Shown: positions 1 to 9,953, counted from the first letter of the stretch. The stretch is DNA of 64,000 nucleotides from Pusillimonas noertemannii (GCF_003096595.1 NZ_QEKO01000004.1:186001-250000), one strand, 5' to 3'. A program made the numbers and translations. Notes: generated from the letters alone by a model not told the origin.

Positions 1-2
1 CG

Positions 3-1004
3 GCCTGTGCCGAAGCCTCCGGCCATCTTCACGCGGGCCTCGACCTTATTCCCACCCTGCCGCGCGACAAGCAGCGCGACGCCATGGAAAGAGAACTGCT
101 TCTCGCGCTGGGCCAGGCCCTGCTGCTGCTGCGCGGGTATGGATCCGAAGACGCGGTGGAGGTTTACGATCGCGCGCTGGCGCTGGATGCCGACACCGTG
201 CCCATCGCCCAACGCTTCGAGATACTGTGGGGCCAATGGATGGTGTCCAGCTCGCGCAAGGGTTCCAGCTTTCTGAAGTCATGGGAGCTTACCCAGCGCC
301 TGCTGAAGCTGGCGCGCGACAGCGGCGATGCCGATCTGCTGGCCCAGGCCTATTCAGCAGCCGCCAACATCACCTTATGGCGCAACCAGCTCGACGAGGC
401 CTGCCGCTACGCCCAGGCCGCCGTGGATCAGCCCGCCGGCTCCTGCCGCGGCACGCCCGAGGGCCTGGACCCGCGCGTTACCAGCCTGGCCCATCTTTCA
501 TGGGCGCATTGGCGCGCCAACCGCATCGGCCAGGCCCTTGCCGCCAGCCGCCAATCGCTCGAGATGGCCCGGGCCCGCAACAATCCCGATACGCTTTGCT
601 TTGCATTGGCCTTCGCCGCCCTGCTTCACCGCTTCCTGGGCAATGCCGATACCGCGGGCCGCTTCGCGCGCGAATTGCGTCTGCACGCCGGCCTGTACGA
701 ACTGGCGCTGTGGCAAGGCATAGGCGACATGCTGATGGCCTGGAAGCACGCCCGCGAGGGTAGCGAAGAAAGCCTGCCCAGGCTAAGGGCCTGCGTCCAG
801 GGCATTCTGCAGGTGATGCCCGGCGTGGCCGTCATGTTCTTTCATGCGCTGGCCGAAGCCTGTGGCCTTCTGGGCCGCCATGACGAGCAACTGCGCGCCA
901 TCGACGAAGGCCTGCTCGCCGCGCGACGAGTACACGAAGGTTTCTTCAGCTCGCTGCTCGAGCAGATGCGCCACGAGTGCCTGGCTCATCGAATACCGCG
1001 ATAG
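3..1004 (+). CDS. C-terminal part of a TPR-rich regulator or ATPase (partial)
   Basis: The frame is open from the left edge of the window to the stop at 1004, so the start lies outside. About 330 residues are visible. They are almost wholly helical and rich in Ala and Leu, with repeated helix-turn-helix pairs such as [18 protein letters not shown] and later [16 protein letters not shown]. This reads like the TPR tail found after the AAA/NB-ARC domain of large signalling regulators (adenylate-cyclase-like, LuxR/MalT-like or winged-helix BTAD proteins). No catalytic or DNA-binding domain is in view, so the family is inferred only from the tail. The gene converges on rlmD and their coding ends overlap by 59 bp. 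Confidence 0.6.
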   Translation, partial: ACAEASGHLHAGLDLIPTLPRDKQRDAMERELLLALGQALLLLRGYGSEDAVEVYDRALALDADTVPIAQRFEILWGQWMVSSSRKGSSFLKSWELTQRLLKLARDSGDADLLAQAYSAAANITLWRNQLDEACRYAQAAVDQPAGSCRGTPEGLDPRVTSLAHLSWAHWRANRIGQALAASRQSLEMARARNNPDTLCFALAFAALLHRFLGNADTAGRFARELRLHAGLYELALWQGIGDMLMAWKHAREGSEESLPRLRACVQGILQVMPGVAVMFFHALAEACGLLGRHDEQLRAIDEGLLAARRVHEGFFSSLLEQMRHECLAHRIPR

Positions 1005-2301
1005 ATTCGACGTGACCCGTATGCGGAAACATGTTGACGACGCCGGCCGCGCTTAGCTGGTAGCCGCCCTCGTGCACCAGAATTCCGGCATCGCGGGCCA
1101 GGGTGGCGGGACTACACGAAACATACACCAGCCTGCACGGACGCTCTTGCGGCCCCAGGGCGGCCAGGGCACGCGACACCGCTTCGGCCCCTTCCCGGGG
1201 CGGGTCGATCAGCATGCGGTCGAAACGGCCCAGGCCACGCAGCCATTGGGCGTCCACGGTAAACAGGTTCAGGGTGGTGAAGCGCGCGCTGCCGGCCAGG
1301 CCGTTCTGCATGGCTGCGGCGGACGCCCTGTCGACCAGGGCCTGGCTGCCTTCGATGCCCACCACCTCGCGGGCCCGCGTGGCCAGAGGCAAGGTGAAAT
1401 TTCCCAGGCCGCAAAAGAAGTCGGCCACCCGATCCGAGGGCTGGACCTCCAGCAGGCCAAGCGCCCGTGAAATCAGGGCCCGGTTGATCTGGCTGTTGAC
1501 CTGGGTAAAGTCGGTGGGCCGATACGCCATGCGCAAGCCGAACTCGGGCAGGAGATAAGCCAGGGCGTCCGTATCGCGGCGCTCGAGCGGATGCACCGTG
1601 TCGGGGCCCTTGGGCTGCAGCCACCACATTACTCCATGCCTGTCGGCAAAGGCGCGCAGCAACTGAAGGTCGTGTTCCTCGAGCGGCTCCATGTGGCGCA
1701 ACAACAAGGCGGTGCCCTCATCGCCCACCGCCACCTCGATCTGAGGAATGCTCTTGGGGATGCTCATGGCGCCTATCAGCGCGCGCAAGGGGGTCAGCAG
1801 CTGCGACACATGGGGAGGCAGCACCAGGCATTGCTCCATATCCGCCACGTAGGCGCCCCGCTTCTCGCGAAAGCCCACCAGCACCCCGCCCTTCTTGGCC
1901 ACCAGCCGGACCGAGAGCCTGGCCCGGTAACGGTAGCCCCAGGCGGGGCCATGCATCGGCGTCAGCACCTGCTGCGGCTTCACTTTGCCGATGTGGCCCA
2001 GCGCATCTTCCAGCACACGTTGCTTGACGGCAACCTGGGCGGCGGGCGTCAGATGCTGCATGGCACAGCCCCCGCATTGCCCGAAATAGCGACAGGCAGG
2101 CTCCACCCGCTGGGCCGACGGCTTGAGCACATGCTCTGTGCGGGCGACATCGAACGAGGGCTTGCGCCTGGCGATGTGCGCCCGCACCCGTTCGCCCGGC
2201 AAGGCGCCCTCGACGAAGACCACTTTGCCATCGTGGTGCGCCACGCCCCGGGCTTCCAGATCCAGGGACTCAATATCAAGTACTTCGGACATAAAAAACA
2301 A
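946..2301 (-). CDS. rlmD: 23S rRNA (uracil(1939)-C(5))-methyltransferase RlmD
   Basis: Predicted SAM-dependent methyltransferase that makes m5U1939 in 23S rRNA. The 451-residue length fits the family. An N-terminal TRAM-like segment (about residues 8-65) is followed by the iron-sulfur cysteines C70, C76 and C79 ([10 protein letters not shown]), with the fourth probably C158 (DMEQC). The C-terminal half is a Rossmann methyltransferase with IDPPREG and the catalytic-cysteine motif [13 protein letters not shown]. The start could equally be the Met at residue 4. It lies downstream of the Spy-like gene, from which it is separated by a terminator. Identity is secure from the motifs. Confidence 0.95.
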   Translation of the reverse strand: MFFMSEVLDIESLDLEARGVAHHDGKVVFVEGALPGERVRAHIARRKPSFDVARTEHVLKPSAQRVEPACRYFGQCGGCAMQHLTPAAQVAVKQRVLEDALGHIGKVKPQQVLTPMHGPAWGYRYRARLSVRLVAKKGGVLVGFREKRGAYVADMEQCLVLPPHVSQLLTPLRALIGAMSIPKSIPQIEVAVGDEGTALLLRHMEPLEEHDLQLLRAFADRHGVMWWLQPKGPDTVHPLERRDTDALAYLLPEFGLRMAYRPTDFTQVNSQINRALISRALGLLEVQPSDRVADFFCGLGNFTLPLATRAREVVGIEGSQALVDRASAAAMQNGLAGSARFTTLNLFTVDAQWLRGLGRFDRMLIDPPREGAEAVSRALAALGPQERPCRLVYVSCSPATLARDAGILVHEGGYQLSAAGVVNMFPHTGHVESIAVFDEPGTRGASARAAS

Positions 2302-2460
2302 TTCTGCCGCAAGAAAAAGTCAGGAGCGAATTGTAAAGGACACGAAACCGTCGCGCTTTCGGGCGGTTTCCGCATGGCGCGGCAGCCCCCCGGCACATGG
2401 CGGCGCGGCGGGCGGCATGGAGCCTTTCAAGACAGTGCTGTCGTGTCCGGCATAAGGGCG

Positions 2461-2498
2461 AGAAAACGGCGCCCGGCTTGAGAAAGCATCGGGCGCCG
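2461..2498 (-). terminator. Intrinsic terminator of the Spy-like gene
   Basis: A 9-bp perfect stem (CGGCGCCCG / CGGGCGCCG at 2467-2475 and 2490-2498) read on the minus strand is followed directly by TTTTCT. It lies about 50 bp past the stop of the Spy-like gene, and separates that gene from rlmD. Confidence 0.75.
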
Positions 2499-2547
2499 CG
2501 ATCCGCGTGGCGCGGCTTCGTGCCGCGCCGCTATTGTCGACAAGGAA

Positions 2548-3210
2548 TCAGGACTGGGTCGTTGCCGGCTGTGCGGCCTTCTCGGCCGGAGCCTTGTCGC
2601 CCGCCTTGTCCTTGGCGGCGCGCCGTTCGGCGTGCTTCTTCATGAACTCGGCGCGCTTCTCGGCCTTTTCGGCAAATTTCTGGGCCACGAGCTTTTGCTG
2701 CCCGTCATCCAGCGAATCCCACAAGGCCAGCCATTTCTCCGAGGTTTTCTCGCGCTGCTCGGCGGCTGCCTTGTGCGCCGCTTCGGCTTCCTTGAGTGCG
2801 GCACGCGGATCGACCTTGCCAGCCTTGAGCGCATCGACGCGCTCCTGGCGCTTGTCCTTCATGGCCGCGAATCGCTCGCCGCGCTGCGCCGTCTGGGCAT
2901 CGCGCGCCTCTTGCAGCAGCTTTTTCTGGCTGTCATTCAGCTTGAGGGCTTCGACGGATTTTTCACCCAGGGGGCCATAGCCGGGCACGAGCATGGCCGC
3001 GCGATGCTGATGATGGTGGCCGCGCATGTGCTTGTGATGATGCATGGACGAGTGCCCGTGCGCCCTGCCGTCCGGCTTGGCGCCGGGGGCCTGTTCCGCC
3101 GCGGGCGTGGCGGGAGCGGTCGATGCAGGCTGGGCCAGCGCCACGCCCTGCATGGAAACAGCGGCGGCAACGGCGGCGAGCTTGAGAATGAGAGCGGTGT
3201 TTTTCTGCAT
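2548..3210 (-). CDS. Spy/CpxP-like periplasmic LTXXQ-type protein, His-rich
   Basis: A 220-residue secreted helical protein. The start at 3210 is chosen because AAGGAA precedes the ATG and a signal peptide (MQKNTALILKLAAVAAAVS ending in ALAQ) begins there; the frame stays open further upstream without a signal sequence. After a Pro/Ala linker comes a His-rich tract with at least nine histidines (around residues 50-70), then a charged helical body with LKLNDSQKKLLQEA, similar to the LTXXQ motif of Spy/CpxP. These proteins act as periplasmic chaperones or metal/stress sensors. The tail is Ala/Lys-rich. Metal binding by the His tract is inference. The gene is monocistronic, with its own terminator. 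Confidence 0.75.
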   Translation of the reverse strand: MQKNTALILKLAAVAAAVSMQGVALAQPASTAPATPAAEQAPGAKPDGRAHGHSSMHHHKHMRGHHHQHRAAMLVPGYGPLGEKSVEALKLNDSQKKLLQEARDAQTAQRGERFAAMKDKRQERVDALKAGKVDPRAALKEAEAAHKAAAEQREKTSEKWLALWDSLDDGQQKLVAQKFAEKAEKRAEFMKKHAERRAAKDKAGDKAPAEKAAQPATTQS

Positions 3211-3351
3211 GGTGGTTTCCTTCTTGCCTTCTTGGATAGGAGTCGCCATTGTCGACCCGAAGCAATTTCGGAACTGTTTCACCGCCGGGGAATTGTTTTC
3301 AGCCGATTTCAGGCGCGCCACGAACAGCCCGCAAGCACATGCGCAGAGGAA

Positions 3352-4128
3352 TCAGGCGTTCCAGACCGCCATGTATTCCTTCCAGTGAGCGGCATCGCTG
3401 GCCGAAAGCGTTTCGCGCACCAGGTCGACCTCGGCCTCGTAGGCGGTTTGGTCGAGCTCGCCGCGCAGGAAGCGGAAACGGCAATACACCAGCCAGGTAT
3501 TCACGACGTCGGTTTCGCAATAAGCGCGCACCTCGTCGGCCTGGCCGCTGGACCAGGCGCGCCACACCTGGCTGCCGTCCATGCCCAGCTTGCCCGGAAA
3601 GCCGCACAGCTTGGCCAGGTCGTCGAGCGGAGCGTTGGCCCGCCCGTTGTACTTGGCCAGCAGGTCCATCAGGTCGATATGCCTGTTGTGGTAGCGGCTG
3701 ATGTAGTTGTTGAACTTGAAATCGCGGTCGTCTTCGCCGGTGTCCCAATACCGGGGCGCCTGCACCCCGTGTATGAGGCTGCGGTAATGCAGCACCGGCA
3801 GGTCGAAGCCCGAACCGTTCCAGCTGACCAGCCGTGGGGTGTAGCGTTCGATGGTCTTGAAGAAACCGCCTATCAGAGCGGCTTCGGGATCGTCGGCCTG
3901 GCCAAGTGTCTTGACGCGAAAGCCGTTGTCGTCGCGAAAGACGCAGCCCACCACCGCGATTTTATGCAGGTGCAGGGGCAGGAAATCGCTGCCATGCGAT
4001 TCCAGGCGGGCCTGCAGGGCCGCTTCGATAACCTGCTCGTCGGTCATGGCCGGGTCGTAGCTGCCCAGCGTGCGCAAGCCCTGCGCGTCGGGGATGGTTT
4101 CGAGGTCGAAGACCAGCGTGGGCGTCAT
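3352..4128 (-). CDS. Predicted 3'-5' exonuclease related to the PolB exonuclease domain
   Basis: A 258-residue DnaQ-fold nuclease of the DNA_pol_B_exo2 family. The first metal-binding acids are in FDLETIPD (D8, E10); a second motif is WNGSGFDLPVL, and CETDVVNTWLVY carries the late Asp. There is no polymerase domain, so it is a stand-alone exonuclease, probably two-metal-dependent; the physiological substrate is not known. It overlaps the end of nlpD by 4 nt (ATGA), and is the last gene of the surE-pcm-nlpD run. In many proteobacteria rpoS sits at this place instead. Confidence 0.85.
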   Translation of the reverse strand: MTPTLVFDLETIPDAQGLRTLGSYDPAMTDEQVIEAALQARLESHGSDFLPLHLHKIAVVGCVFRDDNGFRVKTLGQADDPEAALIGGFFKTIERYTPRLVSWNGSGFDLPVLHYRSLIHGVQAPRYWDTGEDDRDFKFNNYISRYHNRHIDLMDLLAKYNGRANAPLDDLAKLCGFPGKLGMDGSQVWRAWSSGQADEVRAYCETDVVNTWLVYCRFRFLRGELDQTAYEAEVDLVRETLSASDAAHWKEYMAVWNA

Positions 4129-4913
4129 CGCTTGGGCAGGTAGGAAAGCGGGTCGACGGGCGTGCCGCTGCGGCGGATTTCAAAGTGCAGGCGGGGCGAG
4201 CTGGTGTCGGTCTGCCCCAGCAAAGCGATTTTATCGCCCTTGGAGACTGAATCGCCCGACTTGACCAGCAGCTTGTCGTTGTGGGCATAAGCGGTGATGA
4301 AGCCGTTGCTGTGGCCCAGGAGAATGAGATTGCCCAGCCCACGCACCCCATTGCCCGCGTACATGACCTTGCCCGAGGCGGCCGCAATCACCGGGTCGCC
4401 GACCTGCCCCTGGATGTCGATGCCCTTGGTGTTGGAATTGAAGCCCTGGATGATCTTGCCGCTGGCGGGCCAGCCCCAGGAAATGAGGTTGGCGTCGGAC
4501 GCGCGCGTGGGCGTGGGCGGCTCGGCGGGCGCCACCGGGGTTACCGGCAGGGGTGTGGCCGTTGACGGCGAGGTGGCCGGCGCCGGCACGCTGCTCGACA
4601 GGCGCAGTGTCTGGCCCACACGCAACTGGCTGGGATCGGAGATGTTGTTCAGGCTGACCAGCGTGGAGACATCCATGCCATGGCGCTGCGCAATCTGGTA
4701 CAGCGTGTCACCCGGCTTGACCACGTAGGTGCCGGTGGCGGGCGCGGTATCGGTCTGTCCGCCCGACATGTCGGTGACCGGTGCGCGCGTCGTTCTGGAC
4801 GCACAACCCGCCAATATCGCCAACGCCAACAACGAAGCAATCACCAGGGCCTGGCGACCATGCCGGGATTGAGTCGAAGTTGTGACGACAGACGAGGACG
4901 TCGCTGAATGCAT
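4125..4913 (-). CDS. nlpD: NlpD-like lipoprotein, LysM plus degenerate M23 domain
   Basis: A 262-residue envelope lipoprotein. The lipobox LAILAGC puts the lipidated cysteine at residue 37. A LysM domain (about 63-108, YVVKPGDTLYQIAQRHGMD) binds peptidoglycan. The C-terminal M23/LytM domain (about 155-262) has GIDIQG without the zinc-binding His of active enzymes, and ends in LHFEIRR...PLSYLPKR as in NlpD. NlpD proteins of this kind do not cut peptidoglycan themselves but activate an amidase (AmiC) at the septum. The 24-bp gap after pcm suggests one transcription unit with surE and pcm. Confidence 0.9.
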   Translation of the reverse strand: MHSATSSSVVTTSTQSRHGRQALVIASLLALAILAGCASRTTRAPVTDMSGGQTDTAPATGTYVVKPGDTLYQIAQRHGMDVSTLVSLNNISDPSQLRVGQTLRLSSSVPAPATSPSTATPLPVTPVAPAEPPTPTRASDANLISWGWPASGKIIQGFNSNTKGIDIQGQVGDPVIAAASGKVMYAGNGVRGLGNLILLGHSNGFITAYAHNDKLLVKSGDSVSKGDKIALLGQTDTSSPRLHFEIRRSGTPVDPLSYLPKR

Positions 4914-4937
4914 AGGGCTCTCCTAAAACCAGAAACT

Positions 4938-5759
4938 TTATGATTGCGTGCCGGCCCGCAGCGGTACGAATCGGACGGACTCGAGCTCTTGGCGCCGCCA
5001 TGTGGCCGGGCCGGTTCGTTCGATCAGCACGAGGCGCTGCGTTGCGCCGCCCTCGGGAGCGATGAGTCGCCCGCCGATGGCTAGCTGTTCAAGCAATGAT
5101 GCAGGGATTTTAATACCTGCGGCTGCCACAATAATACCGTCGAAAGGTGCGCTGCTGGGCAAACCCGCCATGCCATCGCCAAATGATAGCCGTACTCTGG
5201 CGGCCAGTCGAAGCGTGCGCAAATGAAAGCGCGCCATGTCGTAGAGGCCCCGGATGCGCTCGATCGCATAGACCTCTTTGACCAGCTGGGCCAGTACGGC
5301 GGCCTGGTAGCCGCAGCCGGCCCCGACCTCGAGCACCCTTGTAGGCATGCGCTCTTCGCACAGGGCCGCGATCATCCTGGCCACCACCCAGGGTTGCGAA
5401 ATGGTCTGCCCGTAGCCGATGGGCAAGGCGGCGTCTTCGTAGGCCCGGCTGGCCAGGCCTTCGTCGACGAATACGTGCCGGGGGACGGTCAGCATCGCGT
5501 TCAGGATTCTTTCATCTTGTATTCCCTGGTTACGCAACCTCTGCACCATGACGGCGCGCTGGCGGTCGGAATTGAGCCCCAGGTTGGCGGTGGCGGCGGC
5601 CAGCGGGCGCACCGGCGTGGCGGGCACAGGAAGGCGGCCCGGCATCGTGGCGATGCGGGCATTGCTATTGGTGGTGGAGGGCCCGCCGCCCAGGCTGGAG
5701 CGCCCGAACCTGTTCATGGTGCCCGAGGCAAAGGGAAAACGATTTACCGGTTTGCTCAT
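4938..5759 (-). CDS. pcm: Protein-L-isoaspartate O-methyltransferase
   Basis: A 273-residue SAM methyltransferase that repairs isoaspartyl residues in aged proteins. The PCMT signature [16 protein letters not shown] is followed by the SAM motif [16 protein letters not shown] and a later [10 protein letters not shown]. About 60 extra residues precede the usual start; they are low in complexity (Ser/Asn/Pro) and the true start may be internal. Its start overlaps the surE stop by 4 nt (ATGA), the classic surE-pcm coupling. Confidence 0.93.
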   Translation of the reverse strand: MSKPVNRFPFASGTMNRFGRSSLGGGPSTTNSNARIATMPGRLPVPATPVRPLAAATANLGLNSDRQRAVMVQRLRNQGIQDERILNAMLTVPRHVFVDEGLASRAYEDAALPIGYGQTISQPWVVARMIAALCEERMPTRVLEVGAGCGYQAAVLAQLVKEVYAIERIRGLYDMARFHLRTLRLAARVRLSFGDGMAGLPSSAPFDGIIVAAAGIKIPASLLEQLAIGGRLIAPEGGATQRLVLIERTGPATWRRQELESVRFVPLRAGTQS

Positions 5760-6502
5760 AGGGGTTCGGCCCAGGCCTTCAGGTGAGACAGCTGCTCGTA
5801 GTGGGTAAGGTCGAGGCGCAACGGGGTAATGGACACCGCATGTTGCTCGATGGCGCCGAAATCGGTGTCGGCGGCAGAGTCGGACACCAGGCCCACCGGC
5901 CCTATCCAGTAGACCGGATCGCCATAGGGAGTGCTGCTTTTTACCACGGGTTCGGACGGATGGCGCTTGCCCAGCCTGGTAACGGTGAAACCCTGCATTG
6001 CTTCGTACGGCACGGCGGGAATATTGACGTTGAGCAGCGTGTTGCCGGCCAATGGCTGGGCGATCTGGCGCTCGACCACCTGCCGCGCCACCCGGGCGGC
6101 GGAATCGAGATGTTCCCAGCCTTTTTTTACCAGCGAAAAGGCGATGGCCGGGATGCCGAACAGATAGCCTTCGGTCGCGGCCGCCACGGTGCCCGAATAC
6201 AAAGTATCATCGCCCATATTGGCGCCGTTGTTGATGCCCGAGACAACCAGGTCGGGACGAAAGTCGAGCAGCCCCGTAAGCGCAATGTGCACGCAGTCGG
6301 AAGGCGTGCCGTTCACGAAGTAATAGCCGTTGGCTGCCTGGCGCACCGAAAGGGGCCGATTCAGCGTAAGCGAGTTCGAGGCCCCGCTGCAGTTGGTCTC
6401 GGGTGCGACGATGGTGAGTTCGCCCAGCCCCTTCAGGGCCGCCACCAGGGCCTCGATGCCCTCTGCGTTGTAGCCATCGTCGTTAGACACCAATATGCGC
6501 AT
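5756..6502 (-). CDS. surE: 5'/3'-nucleotidase SurE
   Basis: A 248-residue metal-dependent survival nucleotidase. The start at 6502 gives [16 protein letters not shown], with the family's N-terminal NDDG metal site at residues 7-10; GGAAGTA lies just upstream. Further SurE marks are [23 protein letters not shown] and [11 protein letters not shown]. It is the first gene of surE-pcm-nlpD-exonuclease, divergent from plsY. Identity is secure. Confidence 0.95.
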   Translation of the reverse strand: MRILVSNDDGYNAEGIEALVAALKGLGELTIVAPETNCSGASNSLTLNRPLSVRQAANGYYFVNGTPSDCVHIALTGLLDFRPDLVVSGINNGANMGDDTLYSGTVAAATEGYLFGIPAIAFSLVKKGWEHLDSAARVARQVVERQIAQPLAGNTLLNVNIPAVPYEAMQGFTVTRLGKRHPSEPVVKSSTPYGDPVYWIGPVGLVSDSAADTDFGAIEQHAVSITPLRLDLTHYEQLSHLKAWAEPL

Positions 6503-6571
6503 CGTTACTTCCAGGAAACTCAACTGAACGTAGCCAATTGTACCCGGTCGTTTTATCGTTTTGGCCGGGCC

Positions 6572-6588
6572 GCGCTAGAATCTAGCGC
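6572..6588. promoter_or_regulatory. Perfect palindrome upstream of plsY
   Basis: GCGCTAGA-A-TCTAGCGC is a perfect 8-bp inverted repeat around one base, in the 110-bp divergent spacer between surE and plsY and 24 bp before the plsY ATG. It contains TAGAAT, a plausible -10, but a good -35 is not visible. It may be a promoter with an overlapping operator. Confidence 0.35.
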
Positions 6589-6612
6589 AGTCACTCAGGA
6601 GTTCCCAAGTCC

Positions 6613-7308
6613 ATGCCGCCGTCGTTTCTCGTGCTTGCCATTCTCGCCCTGGTCGCCTTGGCCTATGTGCTGGGTTCCATTCCCTTCGCGGTGGTGGTCA
6701 GCCGCATCATGGGGTTGAGCGACCCGCGTAGCTACGGCTCGAAGAACCCCGGCGCCACCAATGTGTTGCGTACAGGCAACCGTACGGCGGCTGCGCTTAC
6801 TTTGCTGGGCGACGCGGCCAAGGGCTGGGCCGCGGTGTGGCTGGCCTCGCTCGCAGTGCGGCACTGGGGCCTGCCGGGCTATGCCGTCGGGCTGGCCGGC
6901 GTCGCGGTCTTTTTGGGGCATGTGTACCCCCTGTTCCTGAAATTCAAGGGCGGCAAAGGCGTGGCCACCGCCTTGGGCGTGCTGCTGGGTTTCCAGCCCT
7001 GGCTGGCGGCGGCCACGGTGGCCACCTGGCTCATCGTGGCCTTTGCCACCCGCTATTCTTCCCTGGCGGCCATCGTCGCGGCGATTTTTGCGCCCCTGTA
7101 TTATCTTTTTGGCGGCAACATCGCCTGGCGTTTCGAGGGTGCTATCTGCCTGGCCGTTGTCGTGATCAGCGTGCTGCTGTGCTATCGCCACCAGGCCAAT
7201 ATCGCGCGGCTGCTCGCGGGCAAAGAAGACCGCATCGGCAAAAACAAGGGCTCCGCAGAAAAGGGGCACCCAGGGCCGCGGCGACGCAGTGGCGGCAGAA
7301 AACACTAG
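6613..7308 (+). CDS. plsY: Glycerol-3-phosphate acyltransferase PlsY
   Basis: Integral membrane enzyme that transfers an acyl group from acyl-phosphate to glycerol-3-phosphate, the first step of phospholipid synthesis. The 231 residues carry the family signatures [29 protein letters not shown] and [13 protein letters not shown], with about five hydrophobic segments. A basic tail of some 25 residues ([20 protein letters not shown]) extends past the usual end. AGGAG lies upstream of the ATG. It is convergent with tsaD. Confidence 0.95.
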   Translation: MPPSFLVLAILALVALAYVLGSIPFAVVVSRIMGLSDPRSYGSKNPGATNVLRTGNRTAAALTLLGDAAKGWAAVWLASLAVRHWGLPGYAVGLAGVAVFLGHVYPLFLKFKGGKGVATALGVLLGFQPWLAAATVATWLIVAFATRYSSLAAIVAAIFAPLYYLFGGNIAWRFEGAICLAVVVISVLLCYRHQANIARLLAGKEDRIGKNKGSAEKGHPGPRRRSGGRKH

Positions 7309-7349
7309 GTCTAGAGCCCGGCCCTGAAAGCCACGCCGCAGCCGGCTGC

Positions 7350-8399
7350 TCAGGCCTCGGCGGGCGCCGCCTGCTCGTGAAGATCCCACCGGGGACGCAC
7401 GGTAAACGCGTGCCCCCGGTCGGCCAGGTCGACCAGCCCGGCCCGCACCCGCTGGGCCGCGGCAAAGGCGATCATGGCGCCGTTGTCGGTGCATAGGTCC
7501 AGCGGCGGGAAATAAACCTCGCCCCCCAGTTTCTTCATGTCGTCGACCAGACGCTGGCGCAGCAGCCGGTTGGCCCCCACGCCGCCCGCCACAACCAGGC
7601 GTTTCAGGCCGCTGCGCTTCATGGCCTTGATGGCCTTGCCGCCCAGCACGTCGACAATGGCGGCCTCGGTCGAGGCGGCCAGATCGGCCCGCTGGCTTTC
7701 GGTGAGGCCGCCGGCCTGCCCTTCAAGGGCCTTGAGGCGGGTAAGCACCGCCGTCTTCAGGCCGCTGAAGCTGAAATCGAGATCGGGGCTGTGCAGCATG
7801 GGGCGCGGCAGGTCGAAGGCGGCCGGATCGCCCTGCTGCGCCAGGCGGGAAAGCGCCGGCCCGCCCGGATAGCCCAGCCCCAGCAGCTTGGCTGATTTGT
7901 CGAAGGCCTCGCCGGCCGCGTCATCGAGCGTTTCGCCCAGCAATTCGTAGCGCCCCACTCCCTCGACCTTCATCAATTGGGTATGCCCGCCGGACACCAG
8001 CAGCGCGACGAAGGGAAAATCCGGCGCGGGCGTGGCCAGGAGGGGCGAAAGCAGATGGCCCTCGAGATGATGCACCGGGATGGCGGGCAGCCCCAGGGCC
8101 CAGGCTATGGATTGAGCCACGCTGGCACCCACCAGCAGCGCGCCGGCCAGCCCCGGCCCGGCCGTATAGGCGATGGCGTCCACGTCTTGCAGTGTGAGCC
8201 TGGCTTCGTCCAGGGCCTGCCGGGTAAGCGGCAGCACGCGCTGGATGTGGTCGCGTGAGGCCAGCTCGGGCACCACGCCCCCGTAATCGCGGTGCATGGC
8301 GATCTGGCTGTGCAGGCTGTGAGCCAGCAAGCCGCGCTCGGTGCAAACCAGCGCCACGCCGGTTTCGTCGCAAGAACTCTCGTAACCAAGAATAATCAT
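7350..8399 (-). CDS. tsaD: tRNA N6-adenosine threonylcarbamoyltransferase TsaD
   Basis: Catalytic ASKHA-fold subunit of the complex that makes t6A37 in ANN-decoding tRNAs. The start at 8399 gives [14 protein letters not shown], the universal N-terminus; an ATG three codons further upstream is also possible. The iron-binding His pair is in [10 protein letters not shown], and the nucleotide loop is VSGGHTQLM. About 349 residues is normal. No strong ribosome-binding site is seen. It is transcribed away from the purine permease gene. Confidence 0.95.
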   Translation of the reverse strand: MIILGYESSCDETGVALVCTERGLLAHSLHSQIAMHRDYGGVVPELASRDHIQRVLPLTRQALDEARLTLQDVDAIAYTAGPGLAGALLVGASVAQSIAWALGLPAIPVHHLEGHLLSPLLATPAPDFPFVALLVSGGHTQLMKVEGVGRYELLGETLDDAAGEAFDKSAKLLGLGYPGGPALSRLAQQGDPAAFDLPRPMLHSPDLDFSFSGLKTAVLTRLKALEGQAGGLTESQRADLAASTEAAIVDVLGGKAIKAMKRSGLKRLVVAGGVGANRLLRQRLVDDMKKLGGEVYFPPLDLCTDNGAMIAFAAAQRVRAGLVDLADRGHAFTVRPRWDLHEQAAPAEA

Positions 8400-8501
8400 G
8401 ATGTGCAAATGTACAACTGGGCGTAAAACAGCCTTAGAATGCTGGCTGTCGGACCAGAATCAATAAGTCATAAAACCAAACCGCTTTATGGGGATGAGCC
8501 A

Positions 8502-9800
8502 ATGCTAGAAAAACTTTTCAAGCTAAATGAGCACAACACCGATGCACGCACCGAAATACTGGCCGGGATAACTACCTTCCTGACCATGTCGTACATCATT
8601 TTCGTCAACCCGGCCATATTGTCGACCACGGGCATGGAGCACAGCGCCGTGTTCGTCGCCACCTGCCTGGCCGCCGCACTGGGTACGCTGATCATGGCCT
8701 TCGTGGCCAACTGGCCCATCGGCATGGCGCCCGGCATGGGCCTGAACGCCTTCTTTGCATTCACGGTGGTGGGCGCAATGGGCTTCACCTGGCAACAGGC
8801 CTTGGGCGCGGTGTTCATTTCCGGCGTGATATTCGTCATTCTAACCGTTACCGGCATTCGCTCCTGGCTGATAGAGGGCATTCCCAAATCGCTGCGCTCG
8901 GCCATCGCCGCCGGTATCGGCCTGTTCCTGGCCATTATTGCCCTGGGGCCCAATGGCGCGGGCATCGTGGTGCCCAACGAGGCCACCATCGTCGGCCTGG
9001 GCGACCTTACCTCAACCCCCACCCTTTTTGCCATTCTGGGCTTCTTCATCATTGCCGCCCTTGACGCCCTGAAAGTGCGGGGCGCCATCCTCATCGGCAT
9101 CCTCATCATCACGGTGCTGTCGATGCTCACTGGCAACAACGAGTTCCACGGCATCTTCTCGTCGCCGCCCAGCCTTGCGCCCACCTTCCTGCAGCTCGAC
9201 ATCATGGGCGCCCTGCACATGGGCATCGTGCACGTCATCCTGGTCCTGGTTCTGGTCGAGGTCTTCGACGCCACCGGCACCATGATAGGCGTGGCCAAGC
9301 GGGCCAACCTGCTGCCCGAAGGCAAACCCAACCGCCTGGGCCGCGCGCTGCTGGCCGACTCCACCGCCATCGTGGGCGGCTCGCTGCTGGGCACCAGCAG
9401 CACCACGGCCTACATCGAAAGCGCCTCGGGCGTTCAGGCGGGCGGCCGCACCGGCCTTACCGCCCTGACCGTGGCCGTGCTGTTCCTGCTGGCATTGCTG
9501 TTCTCGCCGCTGGCCCAGTCCGTGCCCGGCTATGCTACGGCCCCCGCCCTGCTTTATGTGGCCGGCCTCATGCTGCGCGAAGTCGCCGAGATCGACTGGA
9601 ACGACGTCACCGAAGCCACTCCGGCGGCCATCGCGGCGCTGATAATGCCCTTCACCTACTCCATCGCCAACGGCCTGGCCTTCGGCTTCATCAGCTATGT
9701 GGTGCTCAAGGCCATTACCGGGCGCGTGCGCCAGATTCACCTGGCCACCCTCATAGTGGCGGTGCTGTTCGTAATAAAGTACGCCTTCTATCCTGAATAA
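8502..9800 (+). CDS. NCS2/AzgA-type purine permease
   Basis: A 432-residue membrane protein with about 12 hydrophobic helices. The N-terminus (LFKLNEHNTDARTEILAG followed by TTFLTMSYIIFVNP) is typical of AzgA/PbuG-type adenine-guanine-hypoxanthine:proton symporters. Other marks are GMAPGMGLNAFFAFTVV and GTSSTTAYIESASG. The start at 8502 is chosen because the family begins with MLEKLF; GGGGAT lies upstream. A terminator follows at 9837. Exact substrate choice cannot be read from the sequence. Confidence 0.9.
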   Translation: MLEKLFKLNEHNTDARTEILAGITTFLTMSYIIFVNPAILSTTGMEHSAVFVATCLAAALGTLIMAFVANWPIGMAPGMGLNAFFAFTVVGAMGFTWQQALGAVFISGVIFVILTVTGIRSWLIEGIPKSLRSAIAAGIGLFLAIIALGPNGAGIVVPNEATIVGLGDLTSTPTLFAILGFFIIAALDALKVRGAILIGILIITVLSMLTGNNEFHGIFSSPPSLAPTFLQLDIMGALHMGIVHVILVLVLVEVFDATGTMIGVAKRANLLPEGKPNRLGRALLADSTAIVGGSLLGTSSTTAYIESASGVQAGGRTGLTALTVAVLFLLALLFSPLAQSVPGYATAPALLYVAGLMLREVAEIDWNDVTEATPAAIAALIMPFTYSIANGLAFGFISYVVLKAITGRVRQIHLATLIVAVLFVIKYAFYPE

Positions 9801-9836
9801 GCAGGCGGGGCGGGCCAGTATCGGCCCGTCCTTTGC

Positions 9837-9859
9837 CTGCCGCCCAACGGCAGTTTTTT
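9837..9859 (+). terminator. Intrinsic terminator of the purine permease gene
   Basis: CTGCCG-CCCAA-CGGCAG followed by six T residues is a textbook rho-independent terminator 37 bp past the permease stop. Confidence 0.85.
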
Positions 9860-9888
9860 CGCCCTGGCTCGGCCCCGGGCAGAAAAAA

Positions 9889-9953
9889 ATGTACACTGGT
9901 ATTCAACGAAGCATTCTTGCAACTGGCGGCCTTTGATAGGCCGCCTTTTTATT
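9889..9953 (+). promoter_or_regulatory. Terminator-like hairpin with a 15-codon upstream frame in the thioredoxin leader
   Basis: A perfect 8-bp stem (GGCGGCCT at 9925-9932, AGGCCGCC at 9938-9945) with a 5-nt loop is followed by TTTTT. It ends just 11 nt before the thioredoxin ATG. The permease already has its own terminator at 9837, so this hairpin probably lies in the thioredoxin leader. A 15-codon frame (ATG 9889, TGA 9934-9936) ends inside the loop. The layout resembles attenuation, but the small frame has no ribosome-binding site and I find no clear promoter between the two hairpins. Confidence 0.5.

Noticed and set aside
4125-4913. NlpD as an active M23 endopeptidase
   Set aside because: The first zinc ligand His is missing (NTKGIDIQG), as in NlpD amidase activators, so hydrolytic activity is not claimed.
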